Positions 16,010-24,912 are shown, counted from the first letter of the stretch. The stretch is 64,000 nt of DNA from Pelomonas candidula (GCF_043555985.1 NZ_JBIGIC010000020.1:1-64000), one strand, 5' to 3'. Made by a program: numbers and translations. Notes: generated from the sequence alone by a model not told the origin.

Positions 16010-17062
16010 ATGACCGACATCGACTTCGACCGCATCCCACGCTCGGCCCTCCCCGGCCTGCTGGCCCGCGCCCCCAAGGCCGAGCTGCACATGCACATCG
16101 AGGGCTCGCTGGAGCCCGAGCTGATCTTCGCGCTGGCCGCGCGCAACGGCGTCGCCCTGCCCTACGCCAGCGTCGATGCGCTGCGCCAGGCCTACGCGTT
16201 CACGGACCTGCAGAGCTTCCTGGACATCTACTACGCCGGCGCCAGCGTGCTGCTGCACGAGCAGGACTTCTACGACATGGCCTGGGCCTACTTCGAGAAG
16301 GCCGCGCGCGACCGCGTCGTCCACGCCGAGCTGTTCTTCGATCCGCAGACGCACACGGCGCGCGGCGTGCCCATCGGCACCGTCATCCAGGGCCTGTCGC
16401 GCGCCTGCGCCGATGCGAACGACCGCCTGGGCGTCAGTGGGGCGCTGATCCTGTGCTTCCTGCGCCACCTCAGCGAGGAGGACGCCTTCGCCACGTTGGA
16501 GCAGGCCCTGCCCTGGCGCGCGCATTTCATCGGCGTCGGGCTGGACAGCTCCGAGCGCGGCCACCCGCCGAGCAAGTTCCAGCGCGTGTTCGCGCGCGCC
16601 GCCGAGCTAGGCCTGCAACTCGTGGCCCACGCCGGCGAGGAGGGGCCGCCGGCCTACATCGAGGAGGCGCTGGACCTGCTGGGCGTGGAGCGCATCGACC
16701 ACGGCGTGCGCGCCATCGAGAGCCAGGCGCTGATGGCACGGCTGGCAAAGGAGCGCGTGCCGCTGACGGTGTGCCCGCTGTCCAACGTGAAGCTGTGCGT
16801 GGTGCACGATCTCGCCGACCACCCACTGCCCCAACTGCTCGCCGCCGGCCTGGCCGTGACCATCAACTCCGACGACCCGGCCTACTTCGGCGGCTACGTC
16901 AACGACAACCTGCTGGCGCTGTTCGACGCACTGCCGCGCTGGGGCGCCCGCGAGGCCTACCAGTTGCTGCGCAACAGCCTGGAGGCCAGCTTCGCGCCGC
17001 AGTCGCAGCGCGCTGCGTGGGTCGCGGCACTGGACGCCGAGTTCGCGCAGGCCGCACGCTAG
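16010..17062 (+). CDS. Adenine deaminase (adenosine deaminase-like fold)
   Basis: Hydrolyses adenine to hypoxanthine and ammonia; cytoplasmic zinc enzyme of 350 aa. Zinc ligands His27 and His29 lie in ELHMHIEGS, followed by VAHAGEEGPP with the catalytic region and NSDDPAYFGGYV with the terminal Asp ligand. GLDSSERGHPPSKFQRVF and the DDPAYFGGY ending resemble Pseudomonas aeruginosa PA0148, a characterised adenine deaminase, more than adenosine deaminase. The gene follows the BMP lipoprotein by 24 bp in the same operon, pointing to use of imported adenine as nitrogen source. Adenosine activity cannot be fully excluded. Confidence 0.85.
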   Translation: MTDIDFDRIPRSALPGLLARAPKAELHMHIEGSLEPELIFALAARNGVALPYASVDALRQAYAFTDLQSFLDIYYAGASVLLHEQDFYDMAWAYFEKAARDRVVHAELFFDPQTHTARGVPIGTVIQGLSRACADANDRLGVSGALILCFLRHLSEEDAFATLEQALPWRAHFIGVGLDSSERGHPPSKFQRVFARAAELGLQLVAHAGEEGPPAYIEEALDLLGVERIDHGVRAIESQALMARLAKERVPLTVCPLSNVKLCVVHDLADHPLPQLLAAGLAVTINSDDPAYFGGYVNDNLLALFDALPRWGAREAYQLLRNSLEASFAPQSQRAAWVAALDAEFAQAAR

Positions 17063-17083
17063 CAGCGGCGGCGCGGGCGGCGG

Positions 17084-17842
17084 TCAGATCACCTCGCGCA
17101 GGATCTCGACGACGTCGTTGAGCCGCGGCAGCAGCCGGGCTATGGACTCCTCGCAGCTCAGCGGCTGCATCGGCACCGTCGTGCCGATCGCGCCGACGCA
17201 GGCGCCCTTGCGGTCCTTCACTGGCACGGCAATGCCGCGCAGGCCCGGCGCGAACTGCTGTTCCGTCACCCAGTAGCCCAGCTCGCGCGCCGCGCGCACG
17301 TTGCGCCGGAACTGCTCGGGCGAGGTGACCGTGTGCGGCGTGAAGGCGGCGAACTCGTGCGCAGCTGTCCACTCGTCCAGCCAGTCCTCGGTCTTGGTGG
17401 ACAGGATGACGATGCCCGGCGTCGCCGCGTGCACCGGCATGCGCCCGCCCACGGGGAAGCCGATCGTGATCAGCCGCGGGTTGTTGCTGCGCACGACGTA
17501 GACGACCTCGTGGCCGTCCAGCACGCTGAAGCTGAAGTTCTCCTGGCACTCGGTGGCCAGCCGCTGCAGAAACGGCTGGATGACGCGCGGCAACCGCGCC
17601 GCGTGCAGATAGCTCTGCCCCAGCCGCAGCACGCGCGGCAGCAGCCAGAAACGCTTGCCGTCCGTCTGCGCATAGCCGAAGTGCACGAGGCTCAGCAGGT
17701 AGCGCCGCGCGGCCGTGCGCGTGATGCCGACGCGTTCCGCCGTCTCCGAAGCCGTCAGCCTCGGGTGGTCCGAATCAAAGGCCTCGATGACCTGCAGGCC
17801 CTTGCCCAAACCATCGATGACGTCTTTGCGCTGGATCTCCAT
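17084..17842 (-). CDS. IclR-family transcriptional regulator (PcaR/PobR-like)
   Basis: 252-aa regulator with an N-terminal winged helix (GLGKGLQVIEAFDSDHPRLTASETAERVGITRTAARRYLLSL) and a C-terminal IclR effector domain (FSFSVLDGHEVVYVVRS, PVGGRMPVHAATPGIVIL, GLRGIAVPV). The subgroup resembles regulators of aromatic-acid catabolism such as PcaR, PcaU and PobR. The ATG at 17842 is preferred; a GTG at 17866 is an alternative. It is divergent from the quinate/shikimate operon, with a 29-bp palindrome between them, so it most likely controls that operon in response to shikimate, quinate or protocatechuate. It ends 21 bp from the adenine deaminase stop (convergent). Confidence 0.88.
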   Translation of the reverse strand: MEIQRKDVIDGLGKGLQVIEAFDSDHPRLTASETAERVGITRTAARRYLLSLVHFGYAQTDGKRFWLLPRVLRLGQSYLHAARLPRVIQPFLQRLATECQENFSFSVLDGHEVVYVVRSNNPRLITIGFPVGGRMPVHAATPGIVILSTKTEDWLDEWTAAHEFAAFTPHTVTSPEQFRRNVRAARELGYWVTEQQFAPGLRGIAVPVKDRKGACVGAIGTTVPMQPLSCEESIARLLPRLNDVVEILREVI

Positions 17843-17902
17843 CGCTGCAATCCGTTGTTGCCTCACCGCTCAGTGCAAACCCGCGCTTCGAAACCATGGC
17901 GC

Positions 17903-17931
17903 GCGATGTGCGCGATTATCGCGCACATCGC
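17903..17931. promoter_or_regulatory. 29-bp palindromic operator for the IclR regulator
   Basis: GCGATGTGCGCGA (17903-17915), spacer TTA, TCGCGCACATCGC (17919-17931): a perfect 13-bp inverted repeat. It lies 61 bp upstream of the regulator start and 252 bp upstream of the porin start. IclR-type regulators of aromatic catabolism bind palindromes of this kind in divergent promoter regions. The remaining 17932-18183 of this 341-bp gap shows no other clear element apart from the GAGGAG ribosome site before the porin. Confidence 0.75.
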
Positions 17932-18183
17932 CGGTTTGAGCCTTGTTGGACGGGCAGTGCCTGCCTATCGTTGCATCCAAGCGAGGCCCTGAGGGCCGCC
18001 CGCCAGAACCCCGGATTCACGGCACCGACGCCGCACCGGCGTTCCGTCTTCCGTCGCAAACACCAAGTCGCAGCCCGGCCCCGCAAAACGCGAGGCCCGG
18101 GGTTGGGGCGAAGCCTTGCCCGGAAGTTCGTGAGGACCAGAACGCCCGGTGCTTCGGGCCCAACGACAACGAGGAGACTTCCC

Positions 18184-19302
18184 ATGACCCGCACGCTTCG
18201 CATCCTGGCCACCGCCAGCATCCTGACCACCCTCGGTGCGGCCCAGGCCCAGTCCGGCAACGTCACGCTGTACGGCGTCATCGACGAGTACGCCAACTAC
18301 ATGCACAGCAGCTCGGGCACAACGATCAAGAGCCTGGAGGACGGCGCCTGGCTGCGCAGCCGCTTCGGTGCGAAGGGTGTCGAGGACCTCGGCGGCGGGC
18401 TCTCCGCCAGGTTCCAGGTGGAAGGCGGCTTCAGCGCGGACACCGGCGGCCAGGCCGACAGCTCGCGCTTCTGGGACCGTCAGGCCTGGGTGGGCCTGGC
18501 CAGCAAGGACTTCGGCGAGGTGCGCGTGGGCCGGCAGAACGGCCCCGTCTTCAGCCGCGGCGGCAACATCGACTACACGGCCCGCACGCTGGGCTCGATG
18601 ATCAACAACTTCGGCGTGCCCTCGCGCTACGACAACGACGTGTCCTACCTGTCGCCGCGCATCAGCGGCCTGCAAGTGGAGGCGCACGTGGCGCTGCCCG
18701 AGGCCCCAACCGGCAATCGTGCCCTCGTCTACCAGTGGGCGCTGGACTGGGCCAACGACAGCTACCGCCTCGGCTACATGGGCGTGCGCGGCCGCCCGCA
18801 GGCGGGCGCCACGGTGGACAAGGACGTCGTCTACGACAACCTCTACGCCAACTGGATGTACGGCAAGGGCACGGTCTACCTCGCCTACGTGCGCAGCAAC
18901 AACAACACGTCGACGGCCGTCAGCAACAACGCCGGCACCCTCCTCGGCAACGTGGGCGGCTTCAATGCCGGCAGCAACGCCGACCTGAACAACTTCTACG
19001 ACATCGTCCAGGTCTCGGCCGACTACCGCGTCAACAGCCAGCTGCGCGTCGGCGCGCTGTGGGGCCGCATCAACGACCAATCGGGCCGTGGCCGCAATGC
19101 CAGCGGCGGTTCGGTCGGCGCCTACTACGACCTGTCCAAGCGCACCATGCTGGTGGCGCTGCTGGACACGCTGCGCAACGACGCCAACGGCGGCTGGCGC
19201 CCCGTCGGCTCCGCCGGGCTGAAGACCACCTTCACCACGCCCGGGGACATCAACGGCCGGACCATCAACGGCCTGCAACTCGGCATCGTCCACCGCTTCT
19301 GA
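18184..19302 (+). CDS. General porin of the betaproteobacterial trimeric type
   Basis: Outer-membrane porin of 372 aa. A signal peptide ends AQAQSG, the mature protein begins NVTLYGVIDEYANY, the standard opening of Burkholderiales porins, and it ends with the terminal Phe (GIVHRF). GAKGVEDLGGGLSARFQVEGGF and FWDRQAWVGLASKDFGEVRVGRQ match the family. The ATG at 18184 follows GAGGAG. It is the first gene after the IclR operator and probably admits quinate, shikimate or related acids into the periplasm. Confidence 0.9.
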   Translation: MTRTLRILATASILTTLGAAQAQSGNVTLYGVIDEYANYMHSSSGTTIKSLEDGAWLRSRFGAKGVEDLGGGLSARFQVEGGFSADTGGQADSSRFWDRQAWVGLASKDFGEVRVGRQNGPVFSRGGNIDYTARTLGSMINNFGVPSRYDNDVSYLSPRISGLQVEAHVALPEAPTGNRALVYQWALDWANDSYRLGYMGVRGRPQAGATVDKDVVYDNLYANWMYGKGTVYLAYVRSNNNTSTAVSNNAGTLLGNVGGFNAGSNADLNNFYDIVQVSADYRVNSQLRVGALWGRINDQSGRGRNASGGSVGAYYDLSKRTMLVALLDTLRNDANGGWRPVGSAGLKTTFTTPGDINGRTINGLQLGIVHRF

Positions 19303-19358
19303 CGCCCACGCCCGTGCGGCGCCGCCGCGCGGGCCTCCTCGCTCTACCGAGACCCGCC

Positions 19359-20243
19359 ATGAACGCCCTCCACCCCGACTCGCGCGAAACCGTCGTGCAG
19401 CCCGACAACCCGCTGGCGCTGCAAGGCATCGAGTTCATCGAGTACACGACCGCCAAGCCGCAGACCTTCGGCCAGAGCCTGGAGAAGCTGGGCTTCCGGC
19501 CCGTCGCACGGCATCGCTCGCGCGAGGTGATGCTGTACCGGCAGGGCGACATGAACATCATCGTCAACGCCCATCACGACCCCGATCAGCCGGCGTTGCC
19601 CGACACGGCCGAGATCGCCGCCGTGGCCTTCCGCGTGCGTGACGCCGCCCGCGCCTACCGCCGCGTGCTGGAGCTGGGCGCCTGGGGACTGCCGACGCGG
19701 GTCGAGGTCATGGAGCTGAACATCCCGGCCATCCACGGTGTCGGCAACAGCCGCATCTACTTCGTCGACCGCTGCGGCGACTTCTCCATCTACGACGTCG
19801 ACTTCGTCCCCATCCCCACCGTCGACCGCCAGCCGCCGGCCCTCGGCGGCCTGCGCTTCTTCGGCCTGGTCCAGTACATCGGCCCGGACCGCATGGCCGA
19901 CTGGATCGCCTTCTACGACGAGCTGTTCGGCTTCCGCGAGCTGCCGGCCGATCACCACTTCGGCATCCTGCACCGCGGCTGCATCCTGGCCAGCCCCTGC
20001 GGCAGCGTCTTCTGGCAGCTCATCGAACCGCCCGTGGACACCTGGCCCGATGCCACCGCCGACGAGTACCTCGCGCGCCTGGCCTTCGCCTGCACCGACG
20101 TGCCGGAGACGACGACCGAGTTGCGCCGCCGTGGCGTGGACTTCGCCCTGCCGCCGGCCTCGGCCGCGGATGCCCGCCTGGGCGCACTGACGACGCCCTG
20201 CGACCAGGGCCCGACCTTCGAGCTCGTGCGCGAGCCCCGCTGA
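19359..20243 (+). CDS. VOC-family protein resembling the HPPD-like domain of dehydroshikimate dehydratases
   Basis: 294-aa protein built of two vicinal-oxygen-chelate halves, similar to 4-hydroxyphenylpyruvate dioxygenase (IEFIEYTT, GDFSIYDVDFVP, DWIAFYDELFGFRELP, TFELVREP). In QsuB/QuiC-type 3-dehydroshikimate dehydratases such a domain is fused behind the barrel domain; here it is a separate gene 20 bp before the dehydratase at 20264. By eye, the positions of two iron-binding histidines of true HPPD carry other residues (GLVQYI, ARLAFACTD), while the last Glu (FELV) remains. Dioxygenase activity is therefore doubtful. A partner or regulatory role for the dehydratase is inferred. Confidence 0.65.
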   Translation: MNALHPDSRETVVQPDNPLALQGIEFIEYTTAKPQTFGQSLEKLGFRPVARHRSREVMLYRQGDMNIIVNAHHDPDQPALPDTAEIAAVAFRVRDAARAYRRVLELGAWGLPTRVEVMELNIPAIHGVGNSRIYFVDRCGDFSIYDVDFVPIPTVDRQPPALGGLRFFGLVQYIGPDRMADWIAFYDELFGFRELPADHHFGILHRGCILASPCGSVFWQLIEPPVDTWPDATADEYLARLAFACTDVPETTTELRRRGVDFALPPASAADARLGALTTPCDQGPTFELVREPR

Positions 20244-20263
20244 AGCGCTGCCGGGAGACGACC

Positions 20264-21190
20264 ATGCACCGCTACACCTCGCCCCTGCGCGCGTCCGCCC
20301 ACGTGGCCGACTTCGGCATGGACACGATCACGCTAGCCGGCCCGCTGGAGGCCAAGCTGGCCGCCGCGCGCCAGGCCGGCTTCACGCAGATCATGCTGGC
20401 CGCACGCGACATCGTCGGCCACCCGAACGGCATGGATGCCGCCGTCGCCGCCGTGCGCGCCAGCGGGCTGCGCGTCACCGGCTTCCAGGTGCTGCGCGAC
20501 TTCGAAGGCCTGAGCGGCCATCTGCACGACTACAAGGTCGACATCGCCAAGCAGATGATCGTCATGGCCGGCGCGCTCGGCGCCCGTGTGCTGCTGGCCT
20601 GCAGTTCTGCGTCGAGGCACGCCAGCGGCGAACGGGCCACGCTGGTGCGCGACCTGCGCAAGCTGGCCATGCTCGCACTGCCACACGGCATCCGCGTGGC
20701 CTACGAGGCACTGTCCTGGGGGCGCCACGTCAACGAGGTCGACGCCGCCTGGTCGCTTGTCGAAGAAGCCGACTTCCCCAACCTCGGCCTGGCGGTCGAC
20801 TCGTATCACATCTTCGCCACGTCCACGCCGCTGAGCGTGCTGGAGGACGTCGACCCGGCCAAGATCTTCCTCGTGCAGCTGGCCGACTTCATGTGGCAGG
20901 AGACCCGCACGCCCGAGGAGCGCATCGAGACGGCGCGGCACTTCCGCGTCTTTCCCGGCGAAGGCGTGCACAGCCAGGCGCTGGCGACGTTGGTGCGCCG
21001 GCTCGACGCCATCGGCTACCGCGGCGACTACAGCTTCGAGGTCTTCAACGACGACTACCAGCAGTTGCCGCTGCCCTACGTCGCTGAGCGCGCGCACGCC
21101 AGCGCGCTGTGGCTGGCCGAGGAGGTACTGCGCCGCGGCGTGCCGCTGCCTGGCATGGCGAGGCCACCGCGCCAGCGCGCCGCCGCCTGA
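20264..21190 (+). CDS. 3-Dehydroshikimate dehydratase (sugar phosphate isomerase-like barrel)
   Basis: 308-aa TIM-barrel enzyme predicted to convert 3-dehydroshikimate to protocatechuate. Four metal-binding residues in the arrangement known from QuiC1/AsbF are present: Glu148 (VAYEAL), Asp179 (LAVDSYH), Gln205 (FLVQLAD) and Glu259 (YSFEVFND). FSRGxNE-type and WGRHVNE motifs fit the family. It covers only the N-terminal domain of the usual bacterial fusion; the HPPD-like half is the preceding gene. The neighbours (shikimate dehydrogenase, dehydroquinase, MHS transporter) supply its substrate. Alternative: a hydroxypyruvate isomerase-like enzyme, unlikely in this context. Confidence 0.82.
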   Translation: MHRYTSPLRASAHVADFGMDTITLAGPLEAKLAAARQAGFTQIMLAARDIVGHPNGMDAAVAAVRASGLRVTGFQVLRDFEGLSGHLHDYKVDIAKQMIVMAGALGARVLLACSSASRHASGERATLVRDLRKLAMLALPHGIRVAYEALSWGRHVNEVDAAWSLVEEADFPNLGLAVDSYHIFATSTPLSVLEDVDPAKIFLVQLADFMWQETRTPEERIETARHFRVFPGEGVHSQALATLVRRLDAIGYRGDYSFEVFNDDYQQLPLPYVAERAHASALWLAEEVLRRGVPLPGMARPPRQRAAA

Positions 21191-21242
21191 CCCCTTCCCT
21201 TTCCGCAACGACGCACGTCGAATACCAAACAGGAGACAAACC

Positions 21243-22652
21243 ATGACGATCGCCAGAGACCACGACTCAGGGGGTACCCACCAGGTCAAGAAGGCCACTG
21301 CCAGCGGCTGGATCGGCTCGGTGCTGGAGTACTACGACTTCTTCATCTACGCGACCGCGGCGTCGCTGGTGTTCCCCCAGCTGTTCTTCCCCTCGGGCAA
21401 CCCGCAGGTCGCCATCGTCGCGTCGCTCGCGACCTACGGCGTCGGCTACGTCGCGCGCCCCATCGGCGCCTTCGTGCTGGGCCACTGGGGCGACACGCAC
21501 GGCCGCAAGAACGTGCTCATCCTGTGCATGTTCCTGATGGGCCTGTCGACGATGGCCGTCGGCCTGCTGCCCACCTACGCGCAGGCCGGCCTGCTCGCGC
21601 CGGCGCTGCTGGTCGTGCTGCGCCTCGTGCAGGGCTTCGCCGTCGCCGGCGAGATCTCCGGTGCCAGCTCCATGATCCTGGAGCACGCGCCGTTCGGCCG
21701 CCGCGGCTTCTTCGCCAGCTTCACGCTGCAGGGCGTGCAGGCCGGCCAGATCCTGGCCGCCGCCATCTACCTGCCGCTGGCGGCCTGGCTGCCCAAGGAC
21801 GACTTCAACGCCTGGGGCTGGCGTGTCCCGTTCCTGCTGAGCTTCGTCGTCATCATCGCGGGCTACTACATCCGCCGCGAGGTGCAGGAGCCCGAAGCAT
21901 TCGCCAGGCAGAAGGCCCAGGGCGCGCCGGCCCGCCTGCCCGTCGTGCAGGCCATCGCCGAGAACTGGCCGGACATGCTGCGTGTCGTCTGCATGGCGCT
22001 GATGAACGTGATCCCGGTCGTCACGACCATCTTCGGCGCGGCCTACGCCGTGCAGCCCGGCTACGGCATCGGCTTCGACAAGTCCGTCTACCTGTGGATT
22101 CCGGTAGTCGGCAACCTCGTGGCCGTGCTGGTCATCCCGTTCGTCGGCAACTGGTCCGACAGGATAGGCCGCCGCCCGTTCATCATCGGCGGCGCGCTGC
22201 TGTCCGGCCTGCTGTCGTTCGCCTATCTGTACGCGATCAGCATCCACAGCGTGCCGCTGGCCTTCGCCTGCTCGCTGCTGATGTGGGGCATCGTCTACCA
22301 GGGCTACAACGCGGTCTTCCCGAGCTTCTACCCCGAGCTGTTCCCGACCCGCACCCGCGTCTCCGCGATGGCCATCGCGCAGAACATCGGCACCATGATC
22401 ACGGCGATGCTGCCGGCGCTGTTCGCCACCGCTGCGCCGCCGGGAACGACCGACATCCCATGGGTCGTCGGCAGCATCGCCTTCGGCGTCACCGTCATCG
22501 CCGCGATCGCAGCGTTCACTTCACGCGAGACCTTCCGCGTGCGCATCGACGACCTCGGCCGCCCCGGCGCCGTGCCGGTGCCTCAGCAGGACTACGAGCG
22601 CCAGCGCCGCCAGTCCGTCATGCGCGCCCAGGGCTCGCGGATGTTCACCTGA
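21243..22652 (+). CDS. MFS transporter, metabolite:H+ symporter family (shikimate/quinate type)
   Basis: 469-aa inner-membrane symporter with twelve predicted helices. The MHS-family signatures are present: GSVLEYYDFFIYATAASLVF in helix 1, GHWGDTHGRKNVL in the 2-3 loop and RLVQGFAVAGEISGA in helix 4. It resembles ShiA-like carriers. It lies between the dehydratase and the shikimate dehydrogenase genes, so shikimate or quinate is the likely substrate. The ATG at 21243 follows AGGAGAC. The cytosolic C-terminal tail is about 45 residues. Confidence 0.85.
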   Translation: MTIARDHDSGGTHQVKKATASGWIGSVLEYYDFFIYATAASLVFPQLFFPSGNPQVAIVASLATYGVGYVARPIGAFVLGHWGDTHGRKNVLILCMFLMGLSTMAVGLLPTYAQAGLLAPALLVVLRLVQGFAVAGEISGASSMILEHAPFGRRGFFASFTLQGVQAGQILAAAIYLPLAAWLPKDDFNAWGWRVPFLLSFVVIIAGYYIRREVQEPEAFARQKAQGAPARLPVVQAIAENWPDMLRVVCMALMNVIPVVTTIFGAAYAVQPGYGIGFDKSVYLWIPVVGNLVAVLVIPFVGNWSDRIGRRPFIIGGALLSGLLSFAYLYAISIHSVPLAFACSLLMWGIVYQGYNAVFPSFYPELFPTRTRVSAMAIAQNIGTMITAMLPALFATAAPPGTTDIPWVVGSIAFGVTVIAAIAAFTSRETFRVRIDDLGRPGAVPVPQQDYERQRRQSVMRAQGSRMFT

Positions 22653-22686
22653 TCCGCCCTTCACCGCAGCACCCAAGGAGTTTCCA

Positions 22687-23535
22687 GTGATCACCGGCAC
22701 GACGGAGCTTGTCGCCCACATCGGCTATCCGACCGGAGCGTTCAAGTCTCCGATGATCTACAACCCGTGGTTCGAGCAGAAGGGCATCGACGCCGTCGTC
22801 GTTCCCTTCGGCGTCAAGGCCGAGGACTTCACCGCGACCTTCGACGCGCTGCGCCACCTGACCAACCTGCGCGGCGCGCTCATCACGATGCCGCACAAGG
22901 TGGCCGTGATGGCGCTGGTGGACGAGCTGACGCCGGCCGCCCGCGTGGCAGGCGCCTGCAACGCCGTGCTGCGCCGCGCCGATGGCAGCCTGCTGGGCGA
23001 CCAGTTCGACGGCGCCGGCTTCGTGCGCGGCATCCAGCGCAAGGGCTTCGATGCGCGCGGCCGCCGCGTGTTGATCACCGGCACCGGCGGCGTGGGCTCG
23101 GCCATCGCCGCGTCGCTGGCCGCGGCCGGCGTGGCGGAGATGGTGCTGCACGACACGCAACATGCGTCCGCCGAAGGGCTGGCCGCACGGCTGCGCGAAC
23201 ACCATCCGGCGCTGCGCGCCGCGGTGGGCACGAACGATCCCGCCGGCTTCGACCTGATCGTCAACGCCACGCCGCTGGGCATGCGCGACGGCGACCCGCT
23301 GCCGTTCGACATGGCGCGTGTCGCCCCGCAGACGATGGTCGGCGAGGTCGTCATGCGCCAGGACGTCACGCCGCTGCTCGCCGCGGCGCTGGCGCGCGGC
23401 TGCGCCGTCCAGCCGGGCAAGGACATGCTGTTCGAGATGATCCCGGCCTACCTGGAGTTCTTCGGCTACGGCAGCGCCACGCCGGACGAGCTGCGCGCCG
23501 TCGCCCGCTTCGACCTCGCCGAGGGCGCGGCATGA
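22687..23535 (+). CDS. Shikimate/quinate dehydrogenase, catabolic type
   Basis: 282-aa AroE-fold dehydrogenase. N-terminal substrate domain with catalytic Lys in ITMPHKV and Asp in GDQFDGAGFVRGI; Rossmann motif GTGGVGSAIAAS near residue 125; NATPLGM follows. It starts with GTG at 22687 after AAGGAG. In this operon it would oxidise imported shikimate to 3-dehydroshikimate, the substrate of the dehydratase at 20264, rather than run biosynthesis. It overlaps the dehydroquinase gene by four bases. Cofactor preference cannot be settled by eye. Confidence 0.87.
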   Translation: MITGTTELVAHIGYPTGAFKSPMIYNPWFEQKGIDAVVVPFGVKAEDFTATFDALRHLTNLRGALITMPHKVAVMALVDELTPAARVAGACNAVLRRADGSLLGDQFDGAGFVRGIQRKGFDARGRRVLITGTGGVGSAIAASLAAAGVAEMVLHDTQHASAEGLAARLREHHPALRAAVGTNDPAGFDLIVNATPLGMRDGDPLPFDMARVAPQTMVGEVVMRQDVTPLLAAALARGCAVQPGKDMLFEMIPAYLEFFGYGSATPDELRAVARFDLAEGAA

Positions 23536-24014
23536 AGCAGGTCCTCATGCTGCACGGCGTCAACCACAACCTGTTCGGCCAGCGCGACCCGCGGCATTAC
23601 GGCAGCGACACGCTGGCGGACATCGACGCGCGGCTGGTGAGCCTCGCCGGTGAACTCGACGTCACCGTGCAGAGCTTCCAGACCAACGCCGAGGGCGCGA
23701 TGGTGGAGCGCATCCACCAGGCGCTGCACGACCGCGTCGACGCCGTGCTCATCAACGCCGGCGCGTGGACGCACTACAGCTACGCCATCCGCGACGCGCT
23801 GGCCATGCTGAGCTGCCCCATCGTCGAGCTGCACATGTCCAACATCCACGCTCGCGAGGCCTTCCGCCACCAGTCGGTGTTCGCCGCCATCGTGCGCGGC
23901 CAGATCTGCGGCTTCGGCGTGGACAGCTACCTGCTCGCGCTGCGCGCGGCGGTCGCCGCGATCAGCCCGCCTGCCAACCCGGCAGCTGCTGCAGCCCCCA
24001 CATCCAGCCGCTGA
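23532..24014 (+). CDS. aroQ: Type II 3-dehydroquinate dehydratase
   Basis: 160-aa dodecamer-forming dehydroquinase of the AroQ/QuiB family. It has GVNHNLFGQRDPRHYG (active-site Arg/Tyr loop), FQTNAEGAMVERIH, INAGAWTHYSYAIRDAL and ELHMSNIHAREAFRHQS with the catalytic His. It would convert 3-dehydroquinate to 3-dehydroshikimate, linking quinate to the pathway. The family loop normally reads LNLLG; here HNLFG, as in catabolic versions. It ends with an unusual Ala/Pro tail and overlaps the AEC transporter 3' end by 53 bp on the opposite strand. Confidence 0.88.
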   Translation: MKQVLMLHGVNHNLFGQRDPRHYGSDTLADIDARLVSLAGELDVTVQSFQTNAEGAMVERIHQALHDRVDAVLINAGAWTHYSYAIRDALAMLSCPIVELHMSNIHAREAFRHQSVFAAIVRGQICGFGVDSYLLALRAAVAAISPPANPAAAAAPTSSR

Positions 24015-24912
24015 TCGTCACGAACGCCGCGATGGTGGCCACCAGCAGGATGGCCGCGCTGCGCCCTTCCTGGCCATGCTTCATCGCCACCAGCGGATAG
24101 ATGCTCAGCATGGGCATGGCCGCGAACAGCACGCCGGCCGGGCGCAACGGCACCGGCACGGACGGCATCAGCCACAGCGCCAGCAGCACGCAGGCCGGAT
24201 GCAACAGCAGCTTGGCCAGCGCGACGCCGGCGACGTCCTGTCGCTGCCCCTCCAACCGCACGCCCAGCAACGAGCCACCGATGACGAACAGCGCCACCGG
24301 CGACGCCGCCGCCGCGAGGATCTGCACGGCGCGGGCGATCCAGTCCGGCAGCGTGAGCCCCGACATCGCACAGCCGAAGCCCAGCACGATGGCGATGATC
24401 ATCGGGTGACGGGACCAGTTGACGGCTGCCTGCCACAGCGCCCGCCGCCACGACATTTTCTCGCTGGCGCTGTCGGCGAGTGCCAGGCCCAGCGGAATGA
24501 CGAGCATGTTCTCGACCAGCATGCACAAGGCCAGGCCCAGACCGGCCGTCGGGCCCAGCCACTGCGCAACGATGGGATAGCCGATCAGCCCGCTGTTGGA
24601 CGCCGCCGCGCCCAGACCCGACAGCGTCGCCGACGCCGGTGCCTGCCCGCGCCCATGCCGCGCCCAGGCACGCACTAGGAACAGCGACGCCAGCGAGCCC
24701 GCTGCGTAGGCCAGCAGGTAGAGCCCCTCGGGGCCATCCGGCCGATGGCTCTGCGACAGCGCCTTGAACAGCAGCGCCGGCAGCGCCAGCTGGATGACGA
24801 AACGCCCGAGCACGCGCAACTCGGCCTGGGCGAAGACACCGAAACGCACGGCCGCGTAGCCGGCAGCGATCAACAGGTAGACGGGGGCGGTCAGGGCCAG
24901 CGTGGCGAGCAT
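23962..24912 (-). CDS. AEC-family transporter (auxin efflux carrier type)
   Basis: 316-aa inner-membrane carrier with about ten helices: PVYLLIAAGYAAVRFGVF at the N-terminus, SNSGLIGYPIVAQWLG in the middle and PVALFVIGGSLLG typical of AEC proteins. The start at 24912 was chosen because the longer frame upstream lacks hydrophobic character. It is divergent from the LysR gene at 25061, which probably controls it. The substrate is unknown; malonate- and dicarboxylate-type acids are common in the family. Confidence 0.83.
   Translation of the reverse strand: MLATLALTAPVYLLIAAGYAAVRFGVFAQAELRVLGRFVIQLALPALLFKALSQSHRPDGPEGLYLLAYAAGSLASLFLVRAWARHGRGQAPASATLSGLGAAASNSGLIGYPIVAQWLGPTAGLGLALCMLVENMLVIPLGLALADSASEKMSWRRALWQAAVNWSRHPMIIAIVLGFGCAMSGLTLPDWIARAVQILAAAASPVALFVIGGSLLGVRLEGQRQDVAGVALAKLLLHPACVLLALWLMPSVPVPLRPAGVLFAAMPMLSIYPLVAMKHGQEGRSAAILLVATIAAFVTISGWMWGLQQLPGWQAG

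Noticed and set aside
16010..17062. Calling the deaminase an adenosine deaminase (add)
   Set aside because: The GLDSSE and DDPAYFGGY patterns follow the adenine deaminase subgroup more closely.
19359..20243. Calling the VOC protein a 4-hydroxyphenylpyruvate dioxygenase
   Set aside because: Iron-binding histidines seem to be replaced and the gene is in a shikimate operon, not with hmgA/fahA.
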